DNA from: Prevotella sp.
GTDB lineage: Bacteria; Bacteroidota; Bacteroidia; Bacteroidales; Bacteroidaceae
DNA: 15,648 nucleotides
Direction of reading: 5' to 3'
NCBI GenBank assembly: GCA_017623335.1
Contig: JAGAPI010000047.1
Span: forward strand, 1-15,648
The translations under genes were made by a program, and so were the position numbers. Positions 6,004-14,414 of the stretch are shown in pieces. How positions within the stretch are numbered: position 1 is the first letter of the stretch; every line of letters begins with the position of its first letter. The notes below the pieces were generated by a model that saw nothing but the letters and a program-made list of their open reading frames with translations, was not told the DNA's origin and made no database searches.

Positions 6004-7341
6004 TATATAAGGAAGATAGAATCGACATTCCAATCATGGATGGATACGCCCTCGCACAAACCCATAGTAGTGAAAGGTGTTCGCCAATGTGGAAAGACAA
6101 GCAGTGTGGTTGATTTTGCAAACAAGCATTTCAAGCATATTGTTTATTTGGACTTCAGGGAGCATCCTGATTACAAGATGTTTTTCACTCCTAATCTTAA
6201 TGTGGATGATATTATCATGCGCATAACGGCTGCTATGCCTGATGTGGATATTGAAACAGGAAATACATGTTTTATTTTCGATGAGATACAGGACTGCCCA
6301 CAGGCAAGAGGTTCATTGAAATATTTCTATCTTGACGGGAGATATGAGGTGATGTGTACAGGGTCATTGCTTGGAGTAAATGGCTACAAAAGTCGTGAAG
6401 AGCAAGATGATGAAATGGAAGCATCCATCCCCGTGGGATTTGAGGACATTGTAAATATGTATCCGATGGATTTCGAAGAATGGATATGGGCAAACGGCAT
6501 CAAACCGATGCACACCGACTATTTGAGGAAATGCCTTGACAATGTAACTTCTGTTGACGCTTCCATTCATGCAAGATTTCGCGAATTGCTTAATCAGTAT
6601 GTCATAGTTGGTGGAATGCCAGAGGCAGTAACGGCGTTCTTGGAAACAAGGCAGATTGGTAAGGTCCTGTCCATCCAGCGTCGCATAGTGGATGAATATA
6701 AGGCTGACATGGTGAAATATGCGCTATTGGCAGACAAACCGAAAATCCGGGAATGCTTCGAATCCATACCTTCACAACTGTCACGTGAATACAAGAAATT
6801 CACATTCTCCAATGTTCGTCCTGGAGGACGTGGGCGTGATTATGCCGGAAGTCTTCAGTGGATAGAAGATGCCGGCATCATCCGCAGGTGCTATAACACC
6901 GATACAACAGAATTGCCTCTTGACGGTAATCGCATACAGAGCGAGTTCAAGGTTTATATGTCTGATGTCGGTCTGTTGGTCTCTATGCTTGAAGACGGCA
7001 CACAATCGAGCATATTGAGAGGTGAACTTTATGGATACAAAGGTGCCATCTTTGAGAATCTTGTTGCTGATATCCTTGGTAAGATGGGGCGCAAACTATA
7101 CTATTACCACAAGAACGGCGGCATTGAACTGGATTTTCTGATGCGCCATAATGGACAATGTGTCCCAATTGAATGTAAGGCCACAACAGGCAATGCCAAG
7201 TCTATGCGCACCGTCCTTGAGCATCCGGAAAAATACCATGTGGATTTTGCAATAAAACTTGGAGACTACAATGTCGGCAAGAAAGACAAACTGCTCACAT
7301 TGCCAATATATATGGCATTCCTATTGAACGAGGTGCAATGA
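6001..7341 (+). CDS. AAA ATPase with DUF4143 C-terminal domain
   Basis: The protein is 446 aa, the family's normal size. The N-terminal AAA_14-type ATPase domain has Walker A GVRQCGKT (26-33) and Walker B CFIFDEIQD with Asp94/Glu95, plus a CTGS sensor-like motif near 120. The C-terminal DUF4143 region ends with a nuclease-like pattern: Glu376-Leu-Asp378-Phe and Glu391-Cys-Lys393 (IECKA), spaced like PD-(D/E)XK sites. Such genes are very abundant in gut Bacteroidales, often in many paralogues, and their cellular role is not settled. It has its own promoter and repeat leader and ends 92 bases before the next ATPase gene, whose promoter is nearly the same. A link to the DGR upstream is not shown by the sequence. 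The start is the first ATG after the repeats and fits the family N-terminus (YIRKIE..W). Confidence 0.93.
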   Translation: MYIRKIESTFQSWMDTPSHKPIVVKGVRQCGKTSSVVDFANKHFKHIVYLDFREHPDYKMFFTPNLNVDDIIMRITAAMPDVDIETGNTCFIFDEIQDCPQARGSLKYFYLDGRYEVMCTGSLLGVNGYKSREEQDDEMEASIPVGFEDIVNMYPMDFEEWIWANGIKPMHTDYLRKCLDNVTSVDASIHARFRELLNQYVIVGGMPEAVTAFLETRQIGKVLSIQRRIVDEYKADMVKYALLADKPKIRECFESIPSQLSREYKKFTFSNVRPGGRGRDYAGSLQWIEDAGIIRRCYNTDTTELPLDGNRIQSEFKVYMSDVGLLVSMLEDGTQSSILRGELYGYKGAIFENLVADILGKMGRKLYYYHKNGGIELDFLMRHNGQCVPIECKATTGNAKSMRTVLEHPEKYHVDFAIKLGDYNVGKKDKLLTLPIYMAFLLNEVQ

Positions 7342-7365
7342 ATCTTTATTTTCGATGAAAAATTT

Positions 7366-7408
7366 TTGCATTAATTTGGCAGAATGAAAAATTCTTTGTA
7401 AATTTGCA
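7366..7408 (+). promoter_or_regulatory. Promoter of the PD-(D/E)XK ATPase gene, twin of 5862-5904
   Basis: The -33 TTTG at 7375-7378, 20 bases, then TAAATTTG at 7399-7406. The same dyad GAAT-N5-ATTC lies at 7382-7394. About 40 of 43 bases match the promoter in front of the previous gene, although the proteins they drive are not related in sequence. Confidence 0.8.
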
Positions 7409-7433
7409 GCATAACATGATAAGTGAGCAGATT

Positions 7434-9005
7434 ATGGCAGACAAGAAACTGAAATTTTGCCCCGTGGGCATACAGACATTTGAGAAAATAATAGAGGGGA
7501 ACTATCTCTATATCGACAAGACGGAATATGTGTATAACTTGGCAAAGAGTGCGCCTACATATTATTTCCTGAGCCGCCCGAGGCGGTTCGGCAAGTCGCT
7601 GCTCACCTCCACGCTGAAAAGTTATTTTGAAGGCAGAAGGGAGCTGTTCAAGGGCTTGGCGATAGACAAGCTTGAGACGGAGTGGACGCAATATCCCGTG
7701 CTGCACTTCGACATGAGTACGGCGAAGCATGTGGACAAGGAACAGCTGGAAAGTATGCTGCGCTTTCAGCTTTCCGAATATGAAAGAATATATGGCAAAG
7801 CAGAGGATGCTGAGAAAATCAACGACAGGCTTAAAAGTCTCATTATACGTGCCTGCGAGCAGACCGGACGGAAGGTCGTTGTGCTCATCGACGAATATGA
7901 TGCTCCGCTGCTCGACGTTATGCACGAGGAGGAGAACTTGCCTGTTCTCCGCAACGTGATGCGTAATTTCTACTCGCCGCTGAAAGCCTGCGACCCTTAT
8001 CTGCGCTTCGTCTTCCTCACGGGCATCACCAAGTTCTCGCAGCTGAGCATTTTCAGCGAGCTGAACAATATCAGCAACATCAGCATGGACGAGAAGTACG
8101 CCGCCATCTGCGGAATCACGAAAGAGGAGCTGCTCACACAGATGAAGGATTATATCGTGCGGTTTGCCGAAAAGCTCAACATTACCGTGGAGGAGATGCA
8201 GCTGAGGCTGAAGGAAAAATACGATGGCTACCACTTCACCTGGCCGTCGCCTGACATATACAACCCGTATAGCCTGCTTAACGCCTTTGACAGGGAAAAG
8301 CTGGACAACTACTGGTTTGGCAGCGGTACGCCCACTTTCCTCATCGAGATGCTGCGCAAGTATGATGTCATTCCGCAGAAAATAGGACAGCGTGAGGTGT
8401 TTGCCACGGCATTCGACGCTCCCACAGAGCGGCTCACCGACATCACTCCGCTGCTCTATCAGAGCGGCTACATTACCATCAAGGACAAGGACGAGGTGAC
8501 AGAGCTTTATTCACTCGACATACCAAACAATGAAATCCGTGTGGGACTGCTGGGAAGTCTACTGCCCAACTATCTCGCAGCACAAAGTGAAGACGGCAAG
8601 GCTACGGTCGGGCGTATGTATCGATGTCTGCTCAGGAACGACATGGACGGCGCGCTCAGCCTGCTTCAGGAGTTCCTGCTCACCGTGCCCTATTGCGACA
8701 ACACCGACTACGAGGGGCACTATCAGCAGATGCTTTACATCATTTTCTCGCTCTTCGGCATGTATGTCGACGTGGAGGTTCGCACGCCCCGCGGCAGGGT
8801 TGACATTGTGATGCGTACAGCCACCACATTATATATAATAGAGCTGAAGTTAAATCAGAGTGCCGCCACCGCAATGAAGCAGATAAGCCTCAGGGACTAT
8901 CCCTCACGGTTCGCACAGTGCGGACTGCCTGTTGTGAGGGTGGGCATAAGCTTTGACAGCGCAACGAAGACCATCAGCGACTGGAGCATTGAAGCTCAGG
9001 AGTAA
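7434..9005 (+). CDS. AAA-ATPase-like protein with C-terminal PD-(D/E)XK nuclease domain
   Basis: The protein is 523 aa from the ATG at 7434 (MADKKLKFCPVGIQTFEKI), which fits the family N-terminus. The TTG at 7404 overlaps the -7 element, and the ATG at 7416 would be almost leaderless. The N-terminal AAA-ATPase_like domain (PF09820 type) has the modified Walker A SRPRRFGKSLL (Lys54, Ser55) and Walker B VVLIDEYDAPLL (Asp153, Glu154). The C-terminal PDDEXK_9-type domain (PF08011 type) keeps Asp457 in RVDIV and Glu470-Leu-Lys472 in YIIELKLN, so the nuclease site looks intact. The family is widely expanded in gut Bacteroidetes. Its function is unproven; conflict, mobile-element or DNA-processing roles have been suggested. 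Codons are more GC-rich than in the neighbouring ATPase gene, hinting at a different history. The stop is 77 bases before recN. Confidence 0.93.
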   Translation: MADKKLKFCPVGIQTFEKIIEGNYLYIDKTEYVYNLAKSAPTYYFLSRPRRFGKSLLTSTLKSYFEGRRELFKGLAIDKLETEWTQYPVLHFDMSTAKHVDKEQLESMLRFQLSEYERIYGKAEDAEKINDRLKSLIIRACEQTGRKVVVLIDEYDAPLLDVMHEEENLPVLRNVMRNFYSPLKACDPYLRFVFLTGITKFSQLSIFSELNNISNISMDEKYAAICGITKEELLTQMKDYIVRFAEKLNITVEEMQLRLKEKYDGYHFTWPSPDIYNPYSLLNAFDREKLDNYWFGSGTPTFLIEMLRKYDVIPQKIGQREVFATAFDAPTERLTDITPLLYQSGYITIKDKDEVTELYSLDIPNNEIRVGLLGSLLPNYLAAQSEDGKATVGRMYRCLLRNDMDGALSLLQEFLLTVPYCDNTDYEGHYQQMLYIIFSLFGMYVDVEVRTPRGRVDIVMRTATTLYIIELKLNQSAATAMKQISLRDYPSRFAQCGLPVVRVGISFDSATKTISDWSIEAQE

Positions 9006-9037
9006 TAAAAGTCTTCATTGACTTCGTCGAACTTACG

Positions 9038-9067
9038 TTTCTTAATACTCCATTTTTTCGTAATTTG
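9038..9067 (+). promoter_or_regulatory. Probable recN promoter
   Basis: TTTC at 9038-9041, 19 bases, then TAATTTG at 9061-9067, a one-base-short version of TAnnTTTG. Transcription would start 8-12 bases before the recN ATG. No LexA-like operator was recognised. Confidence 0.4.
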
Positions 9068-9082
9068 CAAACAAGACTTAAA

Positions 9083-10744
9083 ATGATCACACATCTTTAT
9101 ATAAAGAACTTTACCCTGATTGATAAACTCGACATCGACTTTCATCCCGGATTCTCGGTAATCACCGGCGAGACGGGTGCAGGCAAGAGCATTATCCTTG
9201 GGGCAATCGGACTGCTGCTTGGGCAGCGCGCCGAGACCAAACAGATAAAGCAGGGTTGCGACAAGTGCAGCATTGAGGCTCACTTCAACCTTGCCGCCTA
9301 TGGCATGAAGCCTTTTTTTGACGACAACGACATTGACTATGATGCCGAGGACTGCATAATAAGGCGCGAGATAATGGTATCGGGCAAAAGCCGCGCGTTT
9401 ATCAACGACACGCCGACCTCGCTAACGCTGCTGAAAACATTCGGCGAGCAGCTTATGGACGTACACAGTCAGCACAAGAATCTGCTGCTGCAAAAACAGG
9501 ACTTTCAACTGAGTACCGTTGACATAATAGCCGAGAATCAAGCGCTGACTGCCGAATATGCAAGATGTTTCTCTTCGTATAAAAAGGCTTTGCAGCGGGT
9601 TAAGGCATTGCGGCAGGAGATTGACGACAACCTGGCGCAGAAGAACTTTCTGGAGTTTCAGTATCAGGAACTGAGCGCAGCCGACCTGCAGGCTGGCGAG
9701 CTGGAGGAACTGGAGCAGAGCGCCGAGACAATGAGCCACAGCGAGGACATAAAGACAGCACTGTACAAGGCAGACAACGCGCTGAACAACGATGACAGCG
9801 GAATACTGACCAACATCAAGACAGCGGTGAATAGCCTGCACGACATTGCCGACGTGCTGCCTGGTGCCCGGCAGCTGGAGGAGAGGACGCAGAGCTGCAT
9901 GATCGAGCTGAAGGACATAGCACAGGAAATAGGCCGTGGGTTGGACAACATCGACTACGACCCTGCCGAGCTGGACGCGATAAACAGCCGGCTGGACAAG
10001 CTCTACGACCTGCAGAAGAAATACCGAAAGGAGACAATAGAGGAACTGATAGAGATGCGCGACGAGCTGCATGCCGCCTTGGAAAACATAGAGAACAGCG
10101 ATGAGGCAATGGAGGAGGCGCAAAGGACGGCCGACAGGCTTGCTGCGCAATGTGCCGAGATAGCCGGAAAACTTACAGCTACCCGCAAGAAGGCGGCAAA
10201 GACCATTGAGAAGAACATGCAGGAGAGCCTGAAGCGGCTCGGAATGCCCAATGTGGAGTTTACCGTCAGTATAAGTGCCACGGAGCTTGGCGACAACGGC
10301 GGAGACCGCGTGGAGTTTCTGTTCAGCGCCAACAAGAACGTGCCGCTGCAACCCATATCGCAGGTGGCGTCGGGTGGTGAGATAGCCCGTGTGATGCTTT
10401 CGCTGAAGGCAATGATAAGCGGAACGGTGAAGCTGCCCACAATAATATTCGACGAGATTGACACCGGTGTGAGCGGCAAGGTGGCGGAGCAGATGGCAAA
10501 GATGATGAGGGAAATGGGCAATAGCAACCGTCAGGTGATAAGCATCACCCACCTGCCGCAGATTGCCGCGCTCGGGACCACACATTATAAAGTATATAAG
10601 GAAGACAGCAACGGCATAACCTCAAGCCACATGACACTGCTCAACCACAATCAGCGGGTAAACGAGATAGCACAGATGCTCAGCGGAAGCGATATTACCC
10701 AGGCTGCCGTTGACAATGCCAAGGAACTCCTCACTCCTCACTGA
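9083..10744 (+). CDS. recN: DNA repair protein RecN
   Basis: The protein is 553 aa, the normal RecN length. It is an SMC-like ATPase that helps hold and repair double-strand breaks. Walker A GETGAGKS is at 29-36 behind the typical start ITHLYIKNFTLIDKLDI. The RecN-type DVHSQHKNLLL follows, then a long helical coiled-coil arm (about 150-370). The C-terminal ABC signature ASGGEIARVMLSLKAM is near 428-443, Walker B IIFDEIDTGVSG near 453-464, and an H-loop VISITHLPQIAALG follows. The start ATG at 9083 was chosen over the in-frame TTG at 9065 because the latter lies in the likely promoter and the family starts at this Met. It probably forms a single-gene unit, followed by the inverted repeat in front of rprX. 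Confidence 0.97.
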   Translation: MITHLYIKNFTLIDKLDIDFHPGFSVITGETGAGKSIILGAIGLLLGQRAETKQIKQGCDKCSIEAHFNLAAYGMKPFFDDNDIDYDAEDCIIRREIMVSGKSRAFINDTPTSLTLLKTFGEQLMDVHSQHKNLLLQKQDFQLSTVDIIAENQALTAEYARCFSSYKKALQRVKALRQEIDDNLAQKNFLEFQYQELSAADLQAGELEELEQSAETMSHSEDIKTALYKADNALNNDDSGILTNIKTAVNSLHDIADVLPGARQLEERTQSCMIELKDIAQEIGRGLDNIDYDPAELDAINSRLDKLYDLQKKYRKETIEELIEMRDELHAALENIENSDEAMEEAQRTADRLAAQCAEIAGKLTATRKKAAKTIEKNMQESLKRLGMPNVEFTVSISATELGDNGGDRVEFLFSANKNVPLQPISQVASGGEIARVMLSLKAMISGTVKLPTIIFDEIDTGVSGKVAEQMAKMMREMGNSNRQVISITHLPQIAALGTTHYKVYKEDSNGITSSHMTLLNHNQRVNEIAQMLSGSDITQAAVDNAKELLTPH

Positions 10745-10771
10745 CTTAGTTACAAATAAGCAATTAAAAAG

Positions 10772-10825
10772 GCGGATTTATGTTAACATTTTCAAAAGCA
10801 AAACATTTTGTTAACATGAATCCGC
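10772..10825. promoter_or_regulatory. 17-bp inverted repeat upstream of rprX (possible operator)
   Basis: GCGGATTTATGTTAACA (10772-10788) and its near-perfect complement TGTTAACATGAATCCGC (10809-10825) match at 16 of 17 positions around a 20-base spacer. Each arm contains the palindrome TGTTAACA. A direct repeat AACATTTT also occurs at 10785-10792 and 10802-10809. The right arm ends at the -33 region of rprX. It could be an autoregulatory site or a recN terminator hairpin; no T-run follows, so an operator is favoured. Confidence 0.5.
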
Positions 10826-10854
10826 TTGCTGTTTAAGAAAAACCACTATCTTTG
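10825..10854 (+). promoter_or_regulatory. rprX promoter
   Basis: CTTG at 10825-10828, 18 bases, then the -7 element TATCTTTG at 10847-10854, a perfect TAnnTTTG. The ATG follows only 5 bases after the element, so the mRNA should be leaderless or nearly so. Confidence 0.65.
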
Positions 10855-10859
10855 CAGCC

Positions 10860-12353
10860 ATGAAGAAGACAACGATTTGGATAATAGCAATAATAATGGG
10901 ATTATCATTCCTGGGGCTGCTCTATCTGCAATTGTCATACATCGAGGCTATGGCAAAAATGAAGAAAGAGCAGTTTGACGAAGGAGTGAACCGAAGTCTC
11001 TACCAGGCATCGCGAAACTTGGAGATGAACGAGACACGCCATTATCTGGAAAAAGACATAAACGAGCGGGAGCGCAAGAACCTGAGCCGCGACACAACAA
11101 ACAGCAACTCAGGCTATACATCATTCCAGATGAAGACTCTCTCGCTGAAGCCGTCTTCCATACCGAAGGCAATACTGCTGCGCTCGGATAAAAATTCGGT
11201 GAATGCTGCATCGCGGTCGTTGCAGGAGGTGGTGCGCAACAGATATGTCTATCAGAAAGCCCTGCTCGACGAGGTGATATACAATATATTATATACTGCC
11301 AATGAAAGGTCGCTGAAGGAGCGAATCAATTTCAAACTGCTTGATCAGGACCTCAGGGCAGAGCTGCTGAACAACGGTATCAGTATTCCATATCACTTTG
11401 TGGTGGAGACAAGCGACGGCCGGGAGATTTACCGCTGCCCTGACTATACTGACGAGGGTAAGGAATACACCTACACGCAGATACTCTTCAGAAACGACCC
11501 GCCGACAAGGATGGGCGTGGTGAAGATACACTTCCCCGACACCAGCAGCTACATATTCTCGAATGTGAAGTTTATGATACCGGCGATATTCTTCACGGGA
11601 GCGCTACTTGTGACGTTCATTTTCACAATAGTGATAATATTCCGCCAGAAGCGCTACACGGAAATGAAGAACGACTTTGTGAACAACATGACCCACGAGC
11701 TGAAGACGCCAATAGCATCGATTTCGCTTGCCGCACAGATGCTCAATGACAAGAGCATACACAAGAGTGAGGCTACAATGTCGCACTTGGGCGGCGTAGT
11801 GGCTGACGAGACAAAACGCCTGAGATTCCTCGTTGAGAAGGTGCTGCAGATGTCGATGTTCGACCGCAAGGATGCAGTGTTCAAGAAGAAAGAACTCGAC
11901 CTGAACGAACTTGTGGAGACCATTGCCAACTCATTCACACTGCGCGTGGAGCACACCGGTGGAAAAATATACACCAGCATAGAGGCGGTGGAGTCGAAGA
12001 TATACGTGGACGAAATCCATTTCCAAAACGTTATATTCAACCTGCTGGACAACGCGGTGAAATACCGCAACCCAGACAAACCGCTGTACATCTATATCAG
12101 GACGTGGGACGACGAGAAGAACCTGCACCTGTCAATACGCGACACGGGTATGGGAATAAAGAAGGAGAATTTGAGAAAGATTTTTGATAAGTTCTATCGC
12201 GTACACACTGGAAACCGTCATGATGCCAAAGGATTCGGACTGGGTCTGGCATACGTGAGAAAGATAGTACAGCTGCATAAGGGAAATATCAACGTGGACA
12301 GTGAATTTGGAAAGGGAACAACCTTTACCATTTCCCTGCCGGTAATGAAATAA
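10860..12353 (+). CDS. rprX: Two-component sensor histidine kinase RprX
   Basis: The protein is 497 aa and matches the Bacteroidales RprX pattern (MGLSFLGLLYLQLSYIE near the N-terminus, FVNNMTHELKTPIASISLA). TM1 is at about 5-25, a periplasmic sensor region spans about 26-238, and TM2 is at about 239-261. The HisKA dimerisation domain carries the phospho-acceptor His279. The HATPase_c domain has an N-box (NLLDNAVKY), G1 (DTGMGIKKE), an F-box (IFDKFYRV) and G2 (GFGLGLAYV). It autophosphorylates and passes phosphate to RprY, encoded 31 bases downstream. In Bacteroides fragilis rprX/rprY were isolated through effects on tetracycline resistance in E. coli; the native signal is not known from sequence. 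The periplasmic part shows no recognised PAS or Cache motif. Confidence 0.93.
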   Translation: MKKTTIWIIAIIMGLSFLGLLYLQLSYIEAMAKMKKEQFDEGVNRSLYQASRNLEMNETRHYLEKDINERERKNLSRDTTNSNSGYTSFQMKTLSLKPSSIPKAILLRSDKNSVNAASRSLQEVVRNRYVYQKALLDEVIYNILYTANERSLKERINFKLLDQDLRAELLNNGISIPYHFVVETSDGREIYRCPDYTDEGKEYTYTQILFRNDPPTRMGVVKIHFPDTSSYIFSNVKFMIPAIFFTGALLVTFIFTIVIIFRQKRYTEMKNDFVNNMTHELKTPIASISLAAQMLNDKSIHKSEATMSHLGGVVADETKRLRFLVEKVLQMSMFDRKDAVFKKKELDLNELVETIANSFTLRVEHTGGKIYTSIEAVESKIYVDEIHFQNVIFNLLDNAVKYRNPDKPLYIYIRTWDDEKNLHLSIRDTGMGIKKENLRKIFDKFYRVHTGNRHDAKGFGLGLAYVRKIVQLHKGNINVDSEFGKGTTFTISLPVMK

Positions 12354-12384
12354 AAAATTTATTCACATAAAAAAACGAAAGATT

Positions 12385-13083
12385 ATGGAAGACAACTTGA
12401 AAATTCTTCTTTGCGAAGACGATGAGAACTTGGGTATGTTGCTGCGTGAATATCTGGCAGCAAAAGGTTTTATGGCAGAATTGTGCTCCGACGGCGAAGC
12501 CGGCTACAAGGCATTCATGAAAACGAAGTTCGACATCTGCGTGCTGGATGTCATGATGCCAAAGAAAGATGGCTTTGAACTCGCAAAGGACATCCGTCAG
12601 GCAAACGCCGACATTCCTATTATCTTCCTTACAGCAAAGACACTGAAGGAGGACATTCTCGAAGGTTTCAAACTCGGTGCCGATGACTACATCACAAAAC
12701 CGTTTTCAATGGAGGAGCTGGTGTTCCGCGTAGAAGCAATCCTGCGCCGTGTGCGTGGCAAGAAAAACAAGGAGAACACCGTTTACCGTATCGGACGCTT
12801 CACCTTCGACACACAGAAGCAGTTGCTCATTATCGGCGACAAGCAGACAAAGCTCACCACCAAGGAGAACGAGCTGTTGGCTCTGCTCTGCAGCCATGCC
12901 AACGAGATTCTGCAGCGCGACTTTGCACTGAAGACCATCTGGATTGACGACAACTATTTCAATGCCCGCTCAATGGACGTGTACATCACCAAGCTGCGCA
13001 AGCATCTCAAGGATGACGACCAGATTGAAATCATCAATATCCACGGAAAGGGTTATAAGCTCATTACTCCGGACGAGGATTAA
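12385..13083 (+). CDS. rprY: Two-component response regulator RprY (OmpR family)
   Basis: The protein is 232 aa. The receiver domain (about 5-118) has acidic pocket Asp12/Asp13, phospho-acceptor Asp55 (CVLDVMMPKKDG), Thr83 and Lys105 (ITKPF). The winged-helix DNA-binding domain (about 132-228) carries the OmpR-type LTTKENELLALLCSHAN, a recognition-helix region (ARSMDVYITKLRKHL) and the C-terminal hairpin INIHGKGYKLI. It is co-transcribed with rprX. Target sites are not known from this sequence; the inverted repeat in front of rprX is a candidate. A strong hairpin follows the stop by 13 bases. Confidence 0.94.
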   Translation: MEDNLKILLCEDDENLGMLLREYLAAKGFMAELCSDGEAGYKAFMKTKFDICVLDVMMPKKDGFELAKDIRQANADIPIIFLTAKTLKEDILEGFKLGADDYITKPFSMEELVFRVEAILRRVRGKKNKENTVYRIGRFTFDTQKQLLIIGDKQTKLTTKENELLALLCSHANEILQRDFALKTIWIDDNYFNARSMDVYITKLRKHLKDDDQIEIINIHGKGYKLITPDED

Positions 13084-13095
13084 AAAAATGAAGAA

Positions 13096-13123
13096 TGAAG
13101 AGTGAAGGATTCTTCACTCTTCA
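13096..13123 (+). terminator. Hairpin after rprY, likely terminator
   Basis: A 12-bp perfect stem, TGAAGAGTGAAG (13096-13107) with CTTCACTCTTCA (13112-13123), has a 4-base loop GATT. It lies 13 bases after the rprY stop and is followed by a C/T-rich tail ACTTTTCACTCTTCACT. The tail lacks a clean T-run, so efficiency is uncertain. It separates rprXY from the promoter at 13177-13209. Confidence 0.6.
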
Positions 13124-13176
13124 CTTTTCACTCTTCACTGAAATAGGGAAAATCCCCAAGCCATTTAGGGAAATCC

Positions 13177-13209
13177 TTTCGGCAAACCAATATAATTGTC
13201 GTATCTTTG
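13177..13209 (+). promoter_or_regulatory. Promoter of the secreted repeat protein gene
   Basis: TTTC at 13177-13180, 21 bases, then TATCTTTG at 13202-13209. Expected transcription start is near 13215, giving a leader of about 40 nt before the ATG at 13257. This supports the later start over a reading frame that opens at 13095 inside the terminator. Confidence 0.65.
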
Positions 13210-13256
13210 CACCAGAAAATAAAGCAAAGGTACAAACTTATAAAAACTTCAGAATT

Positions 13257-14384
13257 ATGAAAAAGATTATAATGACAATTTTGGCAATGCTGACCATAAA
13301 CATCAGTACACAGGCTATGAGTTATGAGCAGGCACGGCGCGAGGCTCTGTTTCTCACCGACAAGATGGCATACGAGCTGAATCTCACCGACTCACAGTAT
13401 GATGCTGCCTATGAGATAAACCTCGATTATCTGATGGGGGTTACCGGACGCGACAATGTGTACGGCACATACTGGGAGCGCCGCAACATAGACTTGGGAT
13501 ATATTCTTCTCGACTGGCAGTACAGGGCTTTCTGCGAAGCCACATACTTCTACCGTCCGCTGTATTGGGATGCAGGCTACTGGCATTTCGGAATCTATGC
13601 GCGCTATCCTCACCGCACACACTTCTACTTCTCCCGTCCGACTGTCTACGTTTCATATCGTGGAGGACACAGCTGGCACCGTAATGGAGGAGTGAGCTAC
13701 TGGAGAGACCGTCGTCATACATTCAATCACAGTGGTCCCCATACAGGAATGCGTGACAATCACAGCAACCGCTTCGACCGTAATCACAGCGGAAACCGTC
13801 CCAACGACCGCAATAACCGTTATGATAACGACCGACGTCACGACAACGACCGTCCCAACGGCAATCGCTTCGACAACGACCGACGTCACGATAATGACCG
13901 TCCCAACGGCAACCGCAATGATAATGACCGACGTCACGGGAGCAGCACACGGGTGACTGTGAACAACGGCAACAATGACCGTCCCACAAACAACAACGGA
14001 ACACGTTTTGGAGGTGTCCGCAACTCTGGCAATACAAATAACAGCGGCAGTACATCGTTCACGCCACAGCGTCATAGCACAGAAAGAAATTCTTCATTTG
14101 GTACTCGCCGCAATATTGGCGGCAGCGTACACTCAACTGAAACCACACGTGTAAATTCCGGCAATAGCTCTTTCGGCGGTTTGCGCAACAGCTCATTCGG
14201 CGGCTCGCGCAACAGCTCTTTCGGCGGTTCGCGTAACAGCTCTTTCGGCGGCTCGCGCAACAGCTCTTTCAATGGTACCCGCAGCAGTTCATCTGGCAGC
14301 AAGAGCAGTGTAGGCTCAAACCGCGGCAATGGCGGCAGCAGCCACGGTCATGGTGGCGGCAGCTTTGAAGGCGGCAGGCGCTAA
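13257..14384 (+). CDS. Secreted low-complexity Asn/Arg/Asp/Ser-rich repeat protein
   Basis: The protein is 375 aa from the ATG at 13257 (MKKIIMTILAMLTINISTQA signal peptide, cleavage near TQA). Residues about 22-95 form a conserved-looking globular part rich in Tyr/Trp, with a helical opening (YEQARREALFLTDKMAYELNLTDSQ, here split: YEQARREALF, LTDKMAYELNL). Then follow an aromatic stretch (FYRPLYWDAGYWHFGIYARY), a 16-residue repeat rich in NDRRHDNDRPNGN, and five 8-residue repeats of RNSSFGGS type, ending in Gly/Ser/His. The repetitive tail is likely disordered and highly positive. I do not recognise the family. It has its own promoter after rprXY and is 30 bases upstream of the HdeD-like gene, so the two may share a transcript. 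A cell-envelope or stress role is only a guess from context. Confidence 0.8.
   Translation: MKKIIMTILAMLTINISTQAMSYEQARREALFLTDKMAYELNLTDSQYDAAYEINLDYLMGVTGRDNVYGTYWERRNIDLGYILLDWQYRAFCEATYFYRPLYWDAGYWHFGIYARYPHRTHFYFSRPTVYVSYRGGHSWHRNGGVSYWRDRRHTFNHSGPHTGMRDNHSNRFDRNHSGNRPNDRNNRYDNDRRHDNDRPNGNRFDNDRRHDNDRPNGNRNDNDRRHGSSTRVTVNNGNNDRPTNNNGTRFGGVRNSGNTNNSGSTSFTPQRHSTERNSSFGTRRNIGGSVHSTETTRVNSGNSSFGGLRNSSFGGSRNSSFGGSRNSSFGGSRNSSFNGTRSSSSGSKSSVGSNRGNGGSSHGHGGGSFEGGRR
13824..13938 (+). repeat. 48-bp tandem coding repeat
   Basis: Two full units (13824-13871 and 13872-13919) and a partial third (13920-13938) share GACCGACGTCACGA at the core and GACCGTCCCAACGGCAA. Each encodes 16 residues (DNDRRHDNDRPNGNR type). 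The near identity at DNA level suggests recent slippage or duplication. Confidence 0.8.
14163..14282 (+). repeat. 24-bp tandem coding repeat, five units
   Basis: Units start at 14163, 14187, 14211, 14235 and 14259 with the form AACAGCTCTTTCGGCGG(C/T)TCGCG. Each encodes NSSFGGSR. The fifth is diverged (AATGGTACCCGC). Copy number may vary between strains. Confidence 0.85.
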
Positions 14385-14414
14385 TATAAACAACCACAAA
14401 AAAATGATTATTTT

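Noticed and set aside
7371..8234. 287-codon minus-strand frame over the start of the PD-(D/E)XK ATPase gene
   Set aside because: It covers the mapped promoter and the conserved ATPase motifs on the other strand and encodes no recognisable domain.
9422..10585. 387-codon antisense open frame
   Set aside because: It lies wholly opposite recN, a clear conserved gene. The composition (Leu/His/Cys-rich) is that of a shadow frame.
13095..13256. N-terminal extension of the secreted repeat protein
   Set aside because: It would begin inside the rprY terminator and run through the promoter at 13177-13209. The signal peptide starts at the ATG at 13257.
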